Below, piece after piece: positions 1-11,441 of a stretch of 64,000 nt of DNA. Under the pieces are notes generated by a model, which made no database searches, was not told where the DNA came from, and worked only from the letters and a program-made list of their open reading frames with translations. Source of the stretch: Shinisaurus crocodilurus (taxonomy: Eukaryota; Chordata; Lepidosauria; Squamata; Shinisauridae); contig CM037879.1 in NCBI GenBank assembly GCA_021292165.1, positions 155,775,278 through 155,839,277 on the forward strand, given 5' to 3'. The translations under genes and the position numbers were made by a program. Every line of letters begins with the position of its first letter. Position 1 is the first letter of the stretch.

Positions 1-83
1 TCTGGTGACCAATGGCTCGAGTGCCCACAGAGAGGTCTCTGCGTGCCAGCTGCGGCACCCATGCCATAGGTTCGCCATCACTG
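1..83 (-). mobile_element. hAT-like DNA transposon terminus (partial)
   Basis: The stretch ends in GCCATCACTG. Read on the minus strand it begins CAGTGATGGCGAACC and continues with 'gcacgcagag' and 'gtgggcac' blocks. This matches the terminus of a hAT-type element that is very common in reptile and bird genomes. The rest lies outside the window to the left. The family assignment rests on recognition of the terminus only; no target duplication can be checked. Confidence 0.5.
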
Positions 84-439
84 AACTAGGATGATGGAGA
101 GGAAAGCTGCTAGAACTGGTTTGTTGATATGAATCAACACAGCTGTGTGCATTTTTGAACTCTCCCTGTGGGTGTGGCTATGGGGACTGTCCGGATGAGT
201 ACCTGCACTTCAAAACTTGCCACTACACCACTGCTATCCATGTAGAGAGCTTTGGGTGCTTAGCTCTTAAAAGTCTGACTTCGAACCCCTGTGTATTCAG
301 CCAAGTTCGAGGTGCTGAATTAGAGTTGCCACCTCTTTTTTTTCTGACAGGCACAACATCTTTAATAGCTACAAGTTTTAGCTGTTTTAAATTCTGTTTT
401 AAATTTTGTATACTGAAATTTTTATGCTGTTTTTATTGT

Positions 440-679
440 ATTTATTTATTTATTATATTTATACCCCGCCTTTTTTCCTGCAAGGAACCCAAGGCAGCTT
501 ACATAATCCTCTTCCTCCTCTCCATTTTATCCTCGCAACAACCCTGTGAGGTAGGTTAGGCTGAGAGTCAGTGACTGGCCCAAAGTCACCCTGTGAGTTT
601 CATGGCCAAGCGGGGACTAGAACCCAGATCTCCCAAGTCCCAGTCCAACACTCTAACCACTATGCCACACTGGCTCTCT
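440..679 (-). mobile_element. Sauria SINE
   Basis: Read on the minus strand: a tRNA-like head with an A box (gccagtgtggcatagtgg) and a B box (GGTTCTAGTCCC). Next comes the conserved body ('ctcagcctaacctacctc', 'agggttgttg', 'gataaaatggaga'), then the RTE/Bov-B-like end 'ggcggggtataaatata' and an (AATA)n tail. This is close to full length. The family is specific to squamates and is known to be mobilised by Bov-B-type LINEs. This copy sits inside an L2-type 3' UTR. Confidence 0.9.
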
Positions 680-684
680 TGTGG

Positions 685-725
685 TATGTGTGTGTGTGTG
701 TGTGTGTGTGTGCGTGCGTGTGTGT
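685..725. repeat. (GT)n microsatellite
   Basis: An almost pure TG dinucleotide run with a few GC interruptions near its right end. It lies between a Sauria SINE and the terminal part of an L2-type LINE. Confidence 0.95.
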
Positions 726-810
726 TTTAATGAATTGTTGTGAAATGCCCAGAGAGCTTCAGCTATTGGGTGGTATAGAAATGAAACGAACAAACAAATA
801 AATAAATAAT

Positions 811-2118
811 ACATGGCAGGGAGGTACTACAACATGGTTCTCTCCATGCTAGGTACAGCTGTATCTACTATATCTACTGTATCTGTACCTGGCTGTATCT
901 ATTGTACTGTATCTACTGAATTGGCTGGTGCAGATGGGTGAGAATGTTGTTCAGTTTTCTTTTGATAAGAATTTACCAAACTTCATGAATTTCTTCATAA
1001 ATGGGCTAGAAAGAATCTGACATTAAAAATTGTTTGAATGTGCAAGAAATAAAAAAAACTGACAGATTTGTCCATCTGTAATCACATGTGTGGAGCCTTT
1101 GCCTATTTCTCTCCAACACCAGAGCTTTGGTCCAACATGCTATCATTTTTTTTTTTTTTCCTTTTAAAACTGCTCACATAGATGCCATGTCAAAAGGAAA
1201 AATGATGTATGGTACTGGGACTTGTGATCTTGGGGTCTGTGACTTCACTTAGGGGGATGGGAAGCATCTTAGAACTGTAGGATCCAAACAGTGTGGGGGG
1301 GAAAATGTCAGCAAGGCCTGGCGCATTCAGCAACATGCTGATTCCAAACAGCAATCTATCAACAGGATCTACAGAATTGATTCTAATGCCATCATTCAGC
1401 TTTGAAGCTTTGCTTGGGTGGGGCAGCCTTAGCTCATGACCAGCAAGCTCAGCTTCTGTTCCTTGCGCCCATTGCTCCACTGATAGCCCGGTCCCAGATG
1501 GTATGTTTCCTTATGGTACTTGCAGTGCATGAACAGTATTGGAAGGAAACATGGCATGTAGGAATGGGCACATACACAATGTTCAAGCTCGTTAAGGCTC
1601 TCCAAATTCCTCCTCGAAGCTCAGTTCACCTCGTCCACATTTCCTCACCCCTCTAACCTGGAGAAATGTGCATTTGTTTGTCATGAAAAATCCACATTTT
1701 TAGAAGTGCACATTTCCCAATCTAAATTTCACATTCCCCCCCATCAGCTGATGCAATTGCACTGTTTTGCAAGTGCATACCTTTGAACGTGAGCGCAAGT
1801 TCGGAAAACTGTGAAAATTTCCTGAGAATTGCACTCCTGCTTGCATTCGCATTCGGGTGTGTGTGAATGGGACATGTTCGCATGACTTGCGAACAGGAAT
1901 GAAATTCTTATACATTTTCGGCTTTGCTCTAATGCTTCTAAACAGAAGCAAGAAGCTCTTGTGTAGACATGTCCTAAGTCCAAAGAATCACAGGGCCATT
2001 CCAGCCCTTTCATATTCGCCTATAACCTTCATCTGTTAACTTTTTAATTGTGCTATCCACAGCAAGCAGTAACCCATCAAACCTTCACTGACAGCTAGGC
2101 AGAGCTTCATGAAGAGCA
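811..2118. other. Unassigned sequence
   Basis: No feature I can name. There is a short degenerate run of 'tatctact' units around 850-925, and runs of T near 1147 and A near 1050. ORFs here are under 100 codons, overlap on both strands and resemble nothing known to me. Confidence 0.5.
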
Positions 2119-2122
2119 GGGG

Positions 2123-2360
2123 TGGGCATGTGGCTTTCGGCCTAATCTCAAAAACCCTCTGCATGCGATCACTTAGGACCTCTGACAAAAGTGAAAGAAA
2201 AGGGGAAGGCAGAAAGAGAAAAAGAAAAGGACCGGGCGGCCCATGCATGTTTGGCTCTGGCCCTGCCCCCACCACTGCCTTCGGCCCTGCTCACTGCTGA
2301 CATGCAGCCCCTGACAGATTACCCATCAGCCATCACAGAGAAAAGGTTGCCTATCCCTGA
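2123..2360 (+). mobile_element. hAT-like non-autonomous element
   Basis: Begins CAGGGGTGGGCATG and ends TGCCTATCCCTG, which are inverted termini of hAT type. The 8 bases on each side (atgaagag and atgtagaa) agree at 6 of 8 positions, fitting an aged 8-bp target duplication. A second member of the same dispersed family lies near 12.24-12.49 kb; they share 'cctaatctcaaa.ccctctg' and 'ttcggctctggccctg'. Confidence 0.5.
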
Positions 2361-3873
2361 TGTAGAAGATAGCAGGTGGGGTGGTGTTGTTTACTCTCAT
2401 ACACTGGGATAGACGCACACAAGTGCTGGATTGAAAGAGTGCAGAACTTCAACGAGATAAGAGGTAAAGGCCAAAACCACACAGATGTAGGGGAACTCAA
2501 AATGGGGTGTTTAGGCAGGGCCATATATCTTGTAGTGATGGTCATGGGCATCCTCAAAAAGATGCTTGTGATGCTAACAAAAGTGCCATTCCCACAGCAA
2601 AATGGTGGCATAGTCAGGCTCGTTGATAGGAGAACAGCTGTTTTTTCCCCAGCAACAGCATTGAGAAATTGGAGCGCTGAGAAACAGTAATGCCCTGCAC
2701 ACAGGGTGATATTCTCTGAAGTTGGTGATGGCAATGCAGTTTTCCTGGAAAAAGTATAGTATCTGAACAAGACCATCTCTATAAATGGATACATCATTCC
2801 ACAGAAAGGCACCATCAGGCAATGGCTCACTTCATAGCCCTCATTTGTACATATGGGGAACCAAAATTCTAAATTACAGTTTTCAACCCCGTTGGTTTAC
2901 ATTCCTAAAATGCATTTCTGATGATAAAATATCTCACTCTGTTTCATTTTTTTTAAAATTGAAAGTATCAAAAAGAAGGATGCTCCGTTCTTACTAGCAG
3001 TGGTTTTTAACTAATTTACAGTGCAGTGCCATCTTCTGGTTATTGAGAAATTATTTGTGATTGCAAGCAATTTACAAGCACACCCACAGAAGCTCTTCCT
3101 AAGGTTCTCTATCATATTGTAAATTAATATGAAAACAGGAGTATTATTTTTCATAGCCATAGGTAGTAATTGTAAGTTATTCAGAATGCAAGTATTGAAT
3201 TTAAACTTTTGTGCTTTATTGAACAATCAATATACATTAGATAGACAGACAGGCAGATAATGTGCAATCAATATATTATTATGGGTTTCCCGTAAGATTT
3301 GTTTGAATAGGGCTATCGCTGTGATTTCATAGGCAATACCTGGCCAGAGTCCTGGAGTTGGCAAAGGGGTGTTAATAGTCCAGAATATTCAGGAGAGGTG
3401 TCTCAATGGGAGCTATTTATTAGATGACTGCTTCTTGATACATGACCATTCTGGGGTGTTCTGAATCGGAAAAACTAAGCAGAGAAGAGGGTAGGGGGCA
3501 TACTTCCCCCCTCCCCAGTGAAAGATGATGCAATCTAGGTCTCTGTGTGAAAAGATACAATTGCAAATGCATTTTGAGTGGGAAGCAAGATCTACTTGGA
3601 GAGACACAAAGAGATCTGAGTTGAGCTTTTGGTACTATGAGAGCTAAGAACATCTGGGGTGCCTCTCCCGGGGATCTGATGGGAGTGATAGGCTGGGCCA
3701 CCTGTAGGACTGCTCAGTCTGTATAGTTGTAAATGATCTCAAATATTCCAAAATGCCATCCAGTGGCCTCCTTCCAAAGGAAACTGAACCCGGATAAGTG
3801 CTGCATCCCTGGAGCTTCTCACCACTTGGAGAAGTGGGGGGAGCATAATAATATCATATCATATGATATATAT
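2361..3873. other. Unassigned sequence
   Basis: No recognisable repeat or exon. Overlapping ORFs of 60-160 codons occur on both strands (for example minus strand 2351-2830), with no family resemblance, so I treat them as chance. A short palindromic AT tract (atatcatatcatatgatata) lies at 3852-3871. Confidence 0.45.
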
Positions 3874-4213
3874 GGGCAGAATCCAGTGGGGTGCTTCTGC
3901 CCCTGCCAATCCTCTTCTACCCCACCAATTGCACTGTGCAAATCCCCCCCCCCACTTGTGCAACAGTGATTTAGTGCTTCCAGGGCAAACCAAAATGCGT
4001 GGAATGCATAAGAGAGCTCCGCCAACCTGCCTCTTTCCAGAAACGAGCATTTCCACTAATTTCAGGGCTTCCCTTAGGAAGGGCTAAATTTCCCTTCAGA
4101 AGTGGTGGGTCCTGCTTGTGCAATGCAATTGGTGGGACACCTACTTGCAGAAGGGAATTGGCAGGGAAGAAAAGAATCAGCGGGGGCATAAGCACCCCGT
4201 TGGATTCCACCGT
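3874..4213. mobile_element. Palindromic MITE, family B (copy 1)
   Basis: The left end GGGCAGAATCCAGTGGGG and the reverse complement of the right end (GGTGGAATCCAACGGGG) match, and the arms continue as an imperfect inverted repeat to a centre near 4020 ('gagctccgccaacctgcct'). The second copy at 51665-52003 has the same ends and centre. No coding capacity, so non-autonomous. Superfamily not assigned. Confidence 0.65.
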
Positions 4214-4504
4214 GTATCTTTTTCTACTCCCAAAACATGTTACTCCTGTGAAGCTTGACACAATGGCCAGTAGGGGATCAGAAGAAGTCCTTAATTAAAC
4301 ATCAGCACCATTTCAAACACACATACATATAGTCAGTGGAAATCAAAGTACCAAATACTAAGTTTCTAAAGTCCCCTCCTACCACAACACCCAGGAAAAT
4401 CTGCTCCCTATAGTCAAGGGAGCTTTTGGAACAGTGTCCAACATAAGTCCAAAAGAAACAGCAGGATATAGAAAATGGGAATGTCCCAATGAAGTTGCCA
4501 AAGA

Positions 4505-4676
4505 GATGTGGCTCATGATGGCTCAGCTTGTCTGAGTGTGGAAAGCTAAGCAGGGTCAGGCCTGGTTATTACTTGGATGGGAGACCCCCCTCCTCTAGTT
4601 TCCTGCATTGAGCAGGGGGTTGGACTCGATAGCCTTGTAGGCTCCTTCCAACTCTGTGATCTATGAAATCTATGAA
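4505..4676 (+). mobile_element. 5S rRNA-derived SINE with CR1-like tail (copy 1)
   Basis: The head matches 5S rRNA from about position 40 on: 'cttgtctgagtgtgg', 'aagctaagcagggtc' (A-box part of the 5S internal promoter), 'cctggttattacttgg', and 'ggatgggagacc' (C box). This is followed by 'gagcagggggttggactcg', 'ccttgtaggctccttccaac' and tandem 'tctatgaaa' units, which look like a CR1 LINE 3' end. The body diverges from 5S after the C box, so it is a retroposon and not a 5S gene. Confidence 0.85.
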
Positions 4677-5188
4677 AATCTCAAGACCTTTGGATCCCAG
4701 CCATTACCTGTAGGCTGCCAAACAACATGTAAAAGTGCACCTTTAATGTTCACTTTTAACATCACCAATGTCTTTGTGTTTGTGGGCAGAAAGAAGTGGG
4801 TGTATCTGTCATTCTTTGTCGTACTGCCCATTGTATAGGGTGCTGAAAGATATATATTTTATCCAGTTTTCTTTCTTGCCCTGAGTTATCAAATTTTGAG
4901 AAAATAGGTGTGCTTTTGGACAATCAGAACAAATACGTTTATGTATCAACAGCAAATAATGTATCATTATTTGCAACTGCTGCTTTTAAAATTAGACAGA
5001 ACTATGTATAATCATATTAGTAGTGAAGATTATCTGATTTGCCCCTCTTACTGTGAATTTGGTGTTTTTCTTTGTTTTGTGATGACCTTTGGTTTTAAGC
5101 AAAGATTGATTGATTGATGTAAAAGTGTAGGATTCCTTTGTCGCTTGCTTGCATATAAAATATGTGCTTGTTGTGTTATCACTTCTGA
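4677..5188. other. Unassigned sequence
   Basis: AT-rich, with no feature I can support. Small ORFs on the plus strand (60-69 codons) look like chance. Confidence 0.45.
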
Positions 5189-5577
5189 TTTCACTAGAAC
5201 CCCTCCTCCAGGTGAGGTTCAGAGGATGGCAAGAAGGGAAAGGGTCTTCTCAGTGGTGCCCCCCCATTACAAAATGCTCTCCCCAGTGTGGCCCACCTGA
5301 TGCCAATATTGTCATCTTTTTGGCACCTGGATAAGACTTTCTTCGATTCCCAGGCATTTGATGATAATATATAATGGGGCTGTTCAATGAATCAGTCAAA
5401 TCTTTGCCACTAATGTTCTAGTTGGTTAATGGGGTAGTTTTATTTTAATGGATAATTGTTCTAGCTGTTTTAAATTCCGTACGTTCTAATTCTATGGTAT
5501 GTTGCCTTGCCTTTCTTTTTTTTAAGAAAGGCATCTAAGAAATTTAAATTTACTACTACTACTACTACTACTACTAA
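5189..5577 (+). mobile_element. L2-type LINE 3' end with (ACT)n tail
   Basis: In plus orientation, a decayed version of the ORF2 C-terminal segment (read as 'EGSSQWCPP', corresponding to the 'AFSVVAPRLWNSLP' block in better copies). It is followed by a T-rich UTR ('tagctgttttaaattccg') and a terminal (ACT)n run at 5551-5576. Frameshifted and dead. Clade call by likeness to the copies at 11, 17, 25, 31 and 52 kb. Confidence 0.5.
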
Positions 5578-7565
5578 AAATAATAGAATGACTTCTTCTT
5601 TTTTTGCAGTATGGTGTGTAGGTTTTATTTACCATTCTAGCTGTGTTTCTCTGCAGCTACCGGTAAGTTCCATGCCCCTATGTGGTCCAATACAACAGAA
5701 AGTGGGCAGCCAGAAACTGTGTGTAAATCATACAAATGCCATAATGGCAATAGACCCTAATCTGGATTCTTTCACCAGGCATATTGTCTCGAGGCGTAGA
5801 GGAAATGAATTAGCTATTTCAATCAATCAGGGTTTCGGTGAACTCAAATGTGAACAAGACTTCATGTTAACCTATTTTCATTAAGATCACAGCAAAGACA
5901 GGTTGCACATCTCCCCGATGTCAACTGGAGGCATGTTTTAGTATGTTGTGGCCACATCCATTCTGGAACGCTTTCCATTGCTGAAGTATTACATCTAACA
6001 ATATTCTCAGGATCTTTCTGCTGGAAATAATGGGAGAGGAAAGGGGGAGGGGAGAGAAACCAAACATTCTCACATTACTTCCAGCCAAAATGCTATAAAA
6101 CTGCAGAATTGATAGCTCGCATTCTCATAGCAGTTTAATGGGGAAGGCCTAAGAAAACATTTTTCTCATGACATTTCCTGTGGAAGTGGGTGGACCTGCA
6201 AGGCACTATTGTGAGCATCCACTCTCAGCAGTAATGGGAATATCTTAGGGGTGAACTCTCCAGTGATAGCTAGACAGGAAGACTCCCAGAGAAGGAGGGG
6301 GGAGGGGGGAATCAGGTTGTGATCTCTACTGCAATGGGAACAGTGATGAAGAGTGAGCATTTAGTAGGAGGTCAAAAGATAAGTAAAAATTCTCACCGCT
6401 ATAGAATGAAAATGGTTGGTCTTGGCCTGTAATTCAGCTTATGGAGTTATATGACCATTGGCTGACAGAAATGCTCACCCAGAATTCATAGTAGGTCTTT
6501 TTGGGTCACAAATATGCCCCCTTTCAAACATTTGTTTTCCCCAGGATATGCAGCTTCACCCTCCACAGGCAACACAAGGACCCCTGACCAGCTGCACCTT
6601 GATGGGTCTCCCAGAAAATGCCTCATTTCCAAAGGGGCCTAGGAATCAGCCAGAGGATGTTCTCAAGAGGATGGGCCATGGAATAGAATGCCAGAGGAGT
6701 GACTGGGGGAAACGGTTACCACAGGAAACATCACAAGAGCAGAGTAGAGATGCAGGATGGCACCAGCTCAACATGAGTCCCATTAAAGCCACTGCAAACA
6801 GGAATGGCCAAGGCACACTTCAAAGAGAAAATTACGACCACCAGTGGAATAAATTGCTCAGCTAAATGATACTTCATTATTGTCTTTGGAGCTATTTCAA
6901 CTGTGGTCATGTATGCTAACATTATCCCACTCAGTCACTTGCAAACGGATCCTGTTTCTATGCAGACTCAAGTGCTGCAGCTGTGTTGGCCAGATCCCTC
7001 CTGATCTGTGCTCATCTCAACATACGTTTGTCTTCTGGTTTCTGGCTCACAAATGCCTCTTCTGCTTTATGGTTGACCTTATTTCAACTTCCAGAAACTG
7101 ACTGGCATACTCCCCCCTGCTTTAAATGCACTAATTGTTGTGTTGTCCCCCCCCCCCAACAATCAGACTTCTCCCGCATTGACCTTTTGCAGCTTACTCA
7201 GAGTTCAAGTCAGAAATGTAGAGATAAAGAAGCTCAGGGAGGGACTGGCTGTTGAAGGGATGCTGCTACCAAGCAGGCGAAAGGGTGGTGGGAAAACCAA
7301 AATGGAGTATGCATTGGTATTAGATACCCAACTATACCTCTGTTCTGCCTACTCGTGGTGGTTAAGACAGAAGTAAAAAATGCCAATGACAACCTGATGA
7401 TTTAACCACAATTTACCAGTGACAGCAATGTTCCTTAGTCATTCATGGTGTTCACTTTTTGATTGTTTGATGCTGGTTTCAGTGGGATGGATGGTTGCCC
7501 ATTGACAGCAGTGGGATTGACCTCACACCGAAATCGGTGCTACTTAAAACTGTTCCACTTTGGAA
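5578..7565. other. Unassigned sequence
   Basis: About 2 kb with nothing I recognise apart from a C-run at 7147-7158. ORFs up to 135 codons (plus strand 6458-6865) show no known domain and no conserved flanking signals. Confidence 0.4.
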
Positions 7566-7764
7566 CGCAGGAAGCTGCCTTATACCAAGTCCACTTAGCC
7601 CAGTTTTATCTTCTCTGACTGGCAGCTGTTTTCCAGGGGTCTCAGGTAGAGAGTGGTCTTTCTCATCACCTGCTATCTGGTCCTTTTAAATGGGAATTGC
7701 CAGGACTGAACCTGAGACCTTCTGCCTGCAACAGATGTGCTCTCCACTGGACTATCATCCCTTC
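7566..7764 (-). mobile_element. tRNA-derived SINE, second family (copy 1)
   Basis: On the minus strand the head is a degraded tRNA-like region (B-box part read as 'ggttcagtcctgg') with the family signature 'gcagaaggtc'. The body follows, then the end 'aaggcagcttcctgcg'. The same family appears near 22.1, 32.6, 37.3 and 55.6 kb. The best heads (32.6 and 37.3 kb) resemble tRNA-Ala. This copy is diverged. Confidence 0.65.
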
Positions 7765-7794
7765 CTTGCCCTTAGCCACTATGGAAATGGCTCT

Positions 7795-8142
7795 TATTCC
7801 AACACGAGGGTGTTAATCATCTCTATCTACTTATGGGTTCATCACAGAATTGAGATCTGAGCACTAATGAAGAGTGTTTCCTTTCCTGTATTTCCACTAC
7901 ATAATGTCTAGGTGGCACTGTGGTATAGCAGAATAGCACAAATACACAAGAGGAAATTGTGCTTTCTTTTGCTTTCATAATTAAATGCCACATTTTCCCT
8001 GCTTTAAAAAAAAAACTCATGGAAAGTGCTCGTTAGACACAGAAGCGAAACTAAAGGGTCATGACATTGTTTAATGAACGTGTAAACAACCATGAATAGG
8101 GAATGATAAGTGCACGATAAATGCCTTGTGTAGAAAAGCCCT
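7795..8142 (-). mobile_element. MITE family A (copy 1)
   Basis: The right end reads 'cttgtgtagaaaagccc' and the left end 'acacgagggtgttaatc', an inverted pair matching the termini of the copy at 32783-33103. The interior shares 'gaattgagatc', 'gtttcctttcctg', 'ctaggtggcactgtgg', 'tagcagaatagcacaaat' and 'atgccacattttccctgc' with the two other copies. Non-coding. Its orientation is opposite to the 32.8 kb copy. Confidence 0.75.
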
Positions 8143-9370
8143 ATCTTAATGTTCCAATTTATGTTACCAGATATAATCATCTAACCATCCAATGCTTGAA
8201 CCAATAATAACTATCCCTAATAAACTGCATTTTATGGGTCTTGGGACAGAGCTCTTCTGCTAACAAGGCTGCCATGCAGCAAATGATGGAACAACATCAA
8301 ATATAGGGTAGCTTTGAAACAGCCAGGCCATCCTGAAGAATAAGCAGCCATGGACCAGATGCAGCAGCATATAGAGGGTAGGTGGTATTGTTTGGATTGC
8401 ACTGTTTGTATCTGTATGTATAAATGAGCATGTGCACATTTTATGCAAATCAGTGTCCTCTTTTGGCCTCCTTTTTGGTGATTCATGTGCCCACCCTTAC
8501 TACTGAGCTATGGCCCTTCCCTTGAGGTGCAAACCTTCCTGGTATACATATTTCTGATCAGGCTGCAAGAGAGATGAATAAGGCTCTGCAATCTGCATTT
8601 ATGAGATATGATGAGCAATGGCACATGATTTAGGTGATTTAGCCTGGGTCAGACAGGATATCTGTGGCAGAGCCAGGAAATGAGAGTCTATCTCCTGTAT
8701 TCCACCCTACGCCTTACCACAAGATTATGCTTCCTCTCCACGGTCTTTTCAAAAAGAGTGGCTGCAGAGAGGTTTTCATGTTGCCGAAGAGACATGGAGA
8801 AAATGTGCTCTCTAATCTGTAACATTTTAATTCTAAAATAATCACCCTGGGTGGTGTCCTGTTGCCTCTTTAATTATACTTGTGTTTTAAGTACCAGTAA
8901 ACTAACAAGAACCATCCTCCATTCTTAGAACTGAACAGGAGCCAAACCTTTGTGGAGATTTGCAAGATGACTTTGAAGTTTCCTTTTGTTTGTTTCTAAA
9001 ATAAACCTACTTGCTGTTGTTCCGTATGTAGCGTTTCTGATTGTGACAAGCGCCACACATCAAATACTCTGATATAATAGGTTTGAACTTCTAGCTATAT
9101 TGTTGGGTTGGAACTAGAGAATAGCTCCCCGCCCAAAATTGGGGGGGGGGGATACAATACTGGTTAAAGTGACATCTTTTAATTTCTTCTTGAAAGGAGA
9201 GTCACAGATTTCAAACTTGAGAGAGTGGCTCCTTCAATAGGATGCTGTGGTGATGATTATAACACCATCGGTGCATGTGAGTGCTTACAAAGCAACATAA
9301 ACAAAAGGCAGATCTCTGCTCTGTTGGACGGGGACAGGGGAGGAATATGGGCAGATGCAGTTGTGTGTAT
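8143..9370. other. Unassigned sequence
   Basis: No recognisable repeat, RNA or exon. One G-run at 9141-9150. ORFs are short and unsupported. Confidence 0.4.
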
Positions 9371-9549
9371 TTCATAGATTCCATAGATTATAGAGCTGGA
9401 AGGCGCCTACAAGGCTATCGAGTCCAACCCCCTGCTCAATGCAGGAAACTAGAGGAGGCGGGGTCTCCCATCCAAGTAATAACCAGGCCTGACCCTGCTT
9501 AGCTTTCCACGCTCAGACAAGCTGAGCCAGCGCAAGCCACAGGCCTGTA
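9371..9549 (-). mobile_element. 5S rRNA-derived SINE with CR1-like tail (copy 2)
   Basis: Minus-strand copy. It has the complete 5' start ('caggcctgtggcttgcgc'), the 5S internal promoter blocks and the CR1-like tail with tandem 'tctatggaatc' units at the left end. It carries a 2-base insertion after 'ggagaccc' compared with the copy at 15.6 kb. Confidence 0.85.
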
Positions 9550-9562
9550 ATATATTTAGGCG

Positions 9563-9697
9563 TCACTTCCCCAAACTGTTGAACTCCAGAAGTTTTGGAC
9601 TTCAACTCCCATCACCCCCAGCATGCAGGGCCAATGGTCTGGAATCCTGGGAGCTGTAGTCCAAAATATCTGGAGGGTCCCAGGTTCTGGAAGGCTG
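9563..9697. mobile_element. Palindromic hAT MITE (copy 1)
   Basis: An inverted repeat with the marker blocks 'ttttggacttcaactccc' and, inverted, 'gggagctgtagtccaaaa'. It is bounded by 'cacttccccaaactg' and 'ccaggttctggaaggctg'. It belongs to the family that has clear 8-bp target duplications at 26.6 and 30.2 kb; no clean duplication is visible here. Confidence 0.7.
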
Positions 9698-10874
9698 CTA
9701 TAGAGCATGATATCACCAGGATCGGTGTGACGGATAAGCATGGTTGGGCATCTGCCAAGAGCCCACATCCCAGCAGGGGCCACTGGCAAGAGCCTCCTGG
9801 AGATGTTCCTCCCCTTCAGCATTGCAACCTGCTTCTTCACCTGTCTCTCGCTCTGGCCCAGACAACAGTGGTGGTGAGAAGGAGGAGCTGGAGATGCCAC
9901 TTGCTCACTGGCACTTTTGCCTGTCAAGCAAGCAAGTGGGAGCAATGATGAGACAGAGGATGAGGGGCAAGAGCAGCTGGTGACGATGGCAATGAGAAGG
10001 TAGGCTCACTGAGGGTGTCTTGCTCAAGAGCCCTGAAAAACCTGGAGCCGGCACTGGATATCACTATGGCCACAGATATTACTGTTTCATATTACTTTCA
10101 TGTTATTATTGTTTATTGTCCAGACTGTCGAAGAGCTGTGTATAGCCCAAAACAACTCACATGCTGACACAGAAAGATTATGGTTGAAGAAAAAACGAGC
10201 TGGCAAATACCAAGAATGGATATTCTGATAGATTATCATTTGTAACTGGAATATCATTTAACTAGTGATGGCACTGGGCCATAATTTCTCCTTTATAGGG
10301 ATTTGTTGCTATCAGTATACTACCAAGAATAAAGACTGCTAAACCTACCGAAGATTTTATTAAGAGAAAGTGGTGTGCTAGATAGTGGTATGCACAGGGC
10401 ATAGCTGTGACAACAACGTTCCTGCCCCAAGGGCTTACAATTAGCATTGCTGCCAAATTTCAGCAGATGAATTAGGGGCACGGTTTCTATCAGTTCTGAA
10501 TGTTACTCTCCGAAATCATGCACCTTTAACAAAATCCACAATGCTTTCATCAAATCCGCTGCATACAAGGAATTTTCAGAGGAAATACAAGGAATTTTCA
10601 GAGGAAATTTGAAGCTATCCACTGTAAGATATGGGAAAGAGATGAAAGCTGAGGGGTTAACAGATGCAACAATGAAGGGCAGGACCTTGATTCTTATGTT
10701 CTGTAGTGCATGGCAGGAAACCTATGCACCCCAGTTCCCCAAACATTTCCAGGGTTGCAGCTCTTATCAGGGTTTGGTTTCCTTTGGAAGGAGGTTACTG
10801 GAGGCATATGACATTTTGAATATTTGCATTTATTTACAAATATACAGGCTGAGCATAGGTGGAGGTACAGATAG
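9698..10874. other. Unassigned sequence with a 22-bp tandem duplication
   Basis: No named feature. The unit at 10565-10586 (beginning acaaggaattttcagagg) is repeated exactly at 10587-10608. Overlapping ORFs at 9595-9983 on both strands have no recognisable family. Confidence 0.45.
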
Positions 10875-11020
10875 CAGGGCCGGCGCTACCGCTAGGCAGA
10901 CCCAGGCGGCTGCCTAGGGCGCGTGGCGGAAGAGGGGCGCAGAAACGGTGCACTCCTTCCTCGCCGCCGGCGCGCTCCTGCCCCGCCTGCCGCCTCCGCC
11001 GCGCCTCCCCGCCCGCCGCA
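10875..11020 (+). mobile_element. hAT-like element 5' end, GC-rich
   Basis: Begins CAGGGCCGGCGCTACC and continues 'taggcagacccaggcggc' and 'tgcctagggcgc', a start I recognise from a widespread reptile hAT-type element. It runs into a very GC- and CpG-rich tract (10960-11020) and stops where an L2-type LINE begins. The 3' end is not visible, so this is a fragment. Confidence 0.45.
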
Positions 11021-11407
11021 GCTGGTGCAGAATGCAGCTGCCAACTGGGGCAGCTAATTGGGATCATGTGACATCAATCCTTAAAGCATCACCGGACTCA
11101 ATTCAAGGTGCCAGTACTTGTGTACAGAGCCCTGAATGATTTAGGACCCAAGTACTTAAAAGAGTACCTCCCCCAGTAATGACAAACCTGTGCTTTAAGA
11201 TTGGCCAGGGAGGCCCTGCTCGTGATCCCATCAGTGAGCATGGCCCTTGATGTGTTGACTTCAGATAGAGCCTTCTCAGTGGTGGCACCCCAATAGAGTA
11301 ATTACCTCTCTGGGAAGTATTTTTATTATGTTGTCTACCACCCAAGGCTCCCTTGGGAAGAAGGGCAGTATATAAAATGAATGAATGAATGAATGAATAA
11401 TAATAAA

Positions 11408-11440
<33 letters not shown>
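11018..11440 (+). mobile_element. L2-type LINE 3' end
   Basis: Starts in the ORF2 C-terminal region ('ctggtgcagaatgcagctgc' corresponds to the protein block QNAAA) and passes through 'agccttctcagtggtggcac' (block AFSVVAP). It ends with 'gggcagtatataaaatg', an (AATG)n tail at 11377-11400 and an (ATG)n run at 11410-11440. Several frameshifts and stops. Confidence 0.65.

Positions 11441-11441
<1 letters not shown>

Larger units (their letters stand above)
300..810 (+). mobile_element. L2-type LINE 3' end split by a Sauria SINE
   Basis: The T-rich 3' UTR ('gttttaaattctgttttaaa', 'atgctgtttttattgta') stops at about 439 and resumes at about 680. It ends in the typical tail 'gcccagagagcttcagc', 'attgggtggtatagaaatg' and an (AATA)n run near 800. 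The 440-679 SINE and a GT microsatellite separate the halves. No coding part is recognisable, so this is a 5'-truncated dead copy. L2/CR1 clade membership is inferred from tail likeness to the better preserved copies at 17.3 and 52.4 kb. Confidence 0.55.

Noticed and set aside
4505..4676. Functional 5S rRNA gene
   Set aside because: 5S likeness stops after the C box, the 5' part is diverged, and the CR1-like tail marks a retroposon.
6458..6865. 135-codon plus-strand ORF as a host exon
   Set aside because: No recognisable domain, no support from splice-site context that I can judge, and an overlapping antisense ORF of similar quality.
10930..11020. CpG island or promoter
   Set aside because: Only about 90 bp, continuous with a hAT-like element start and followed by a LINE; no downstream gene.
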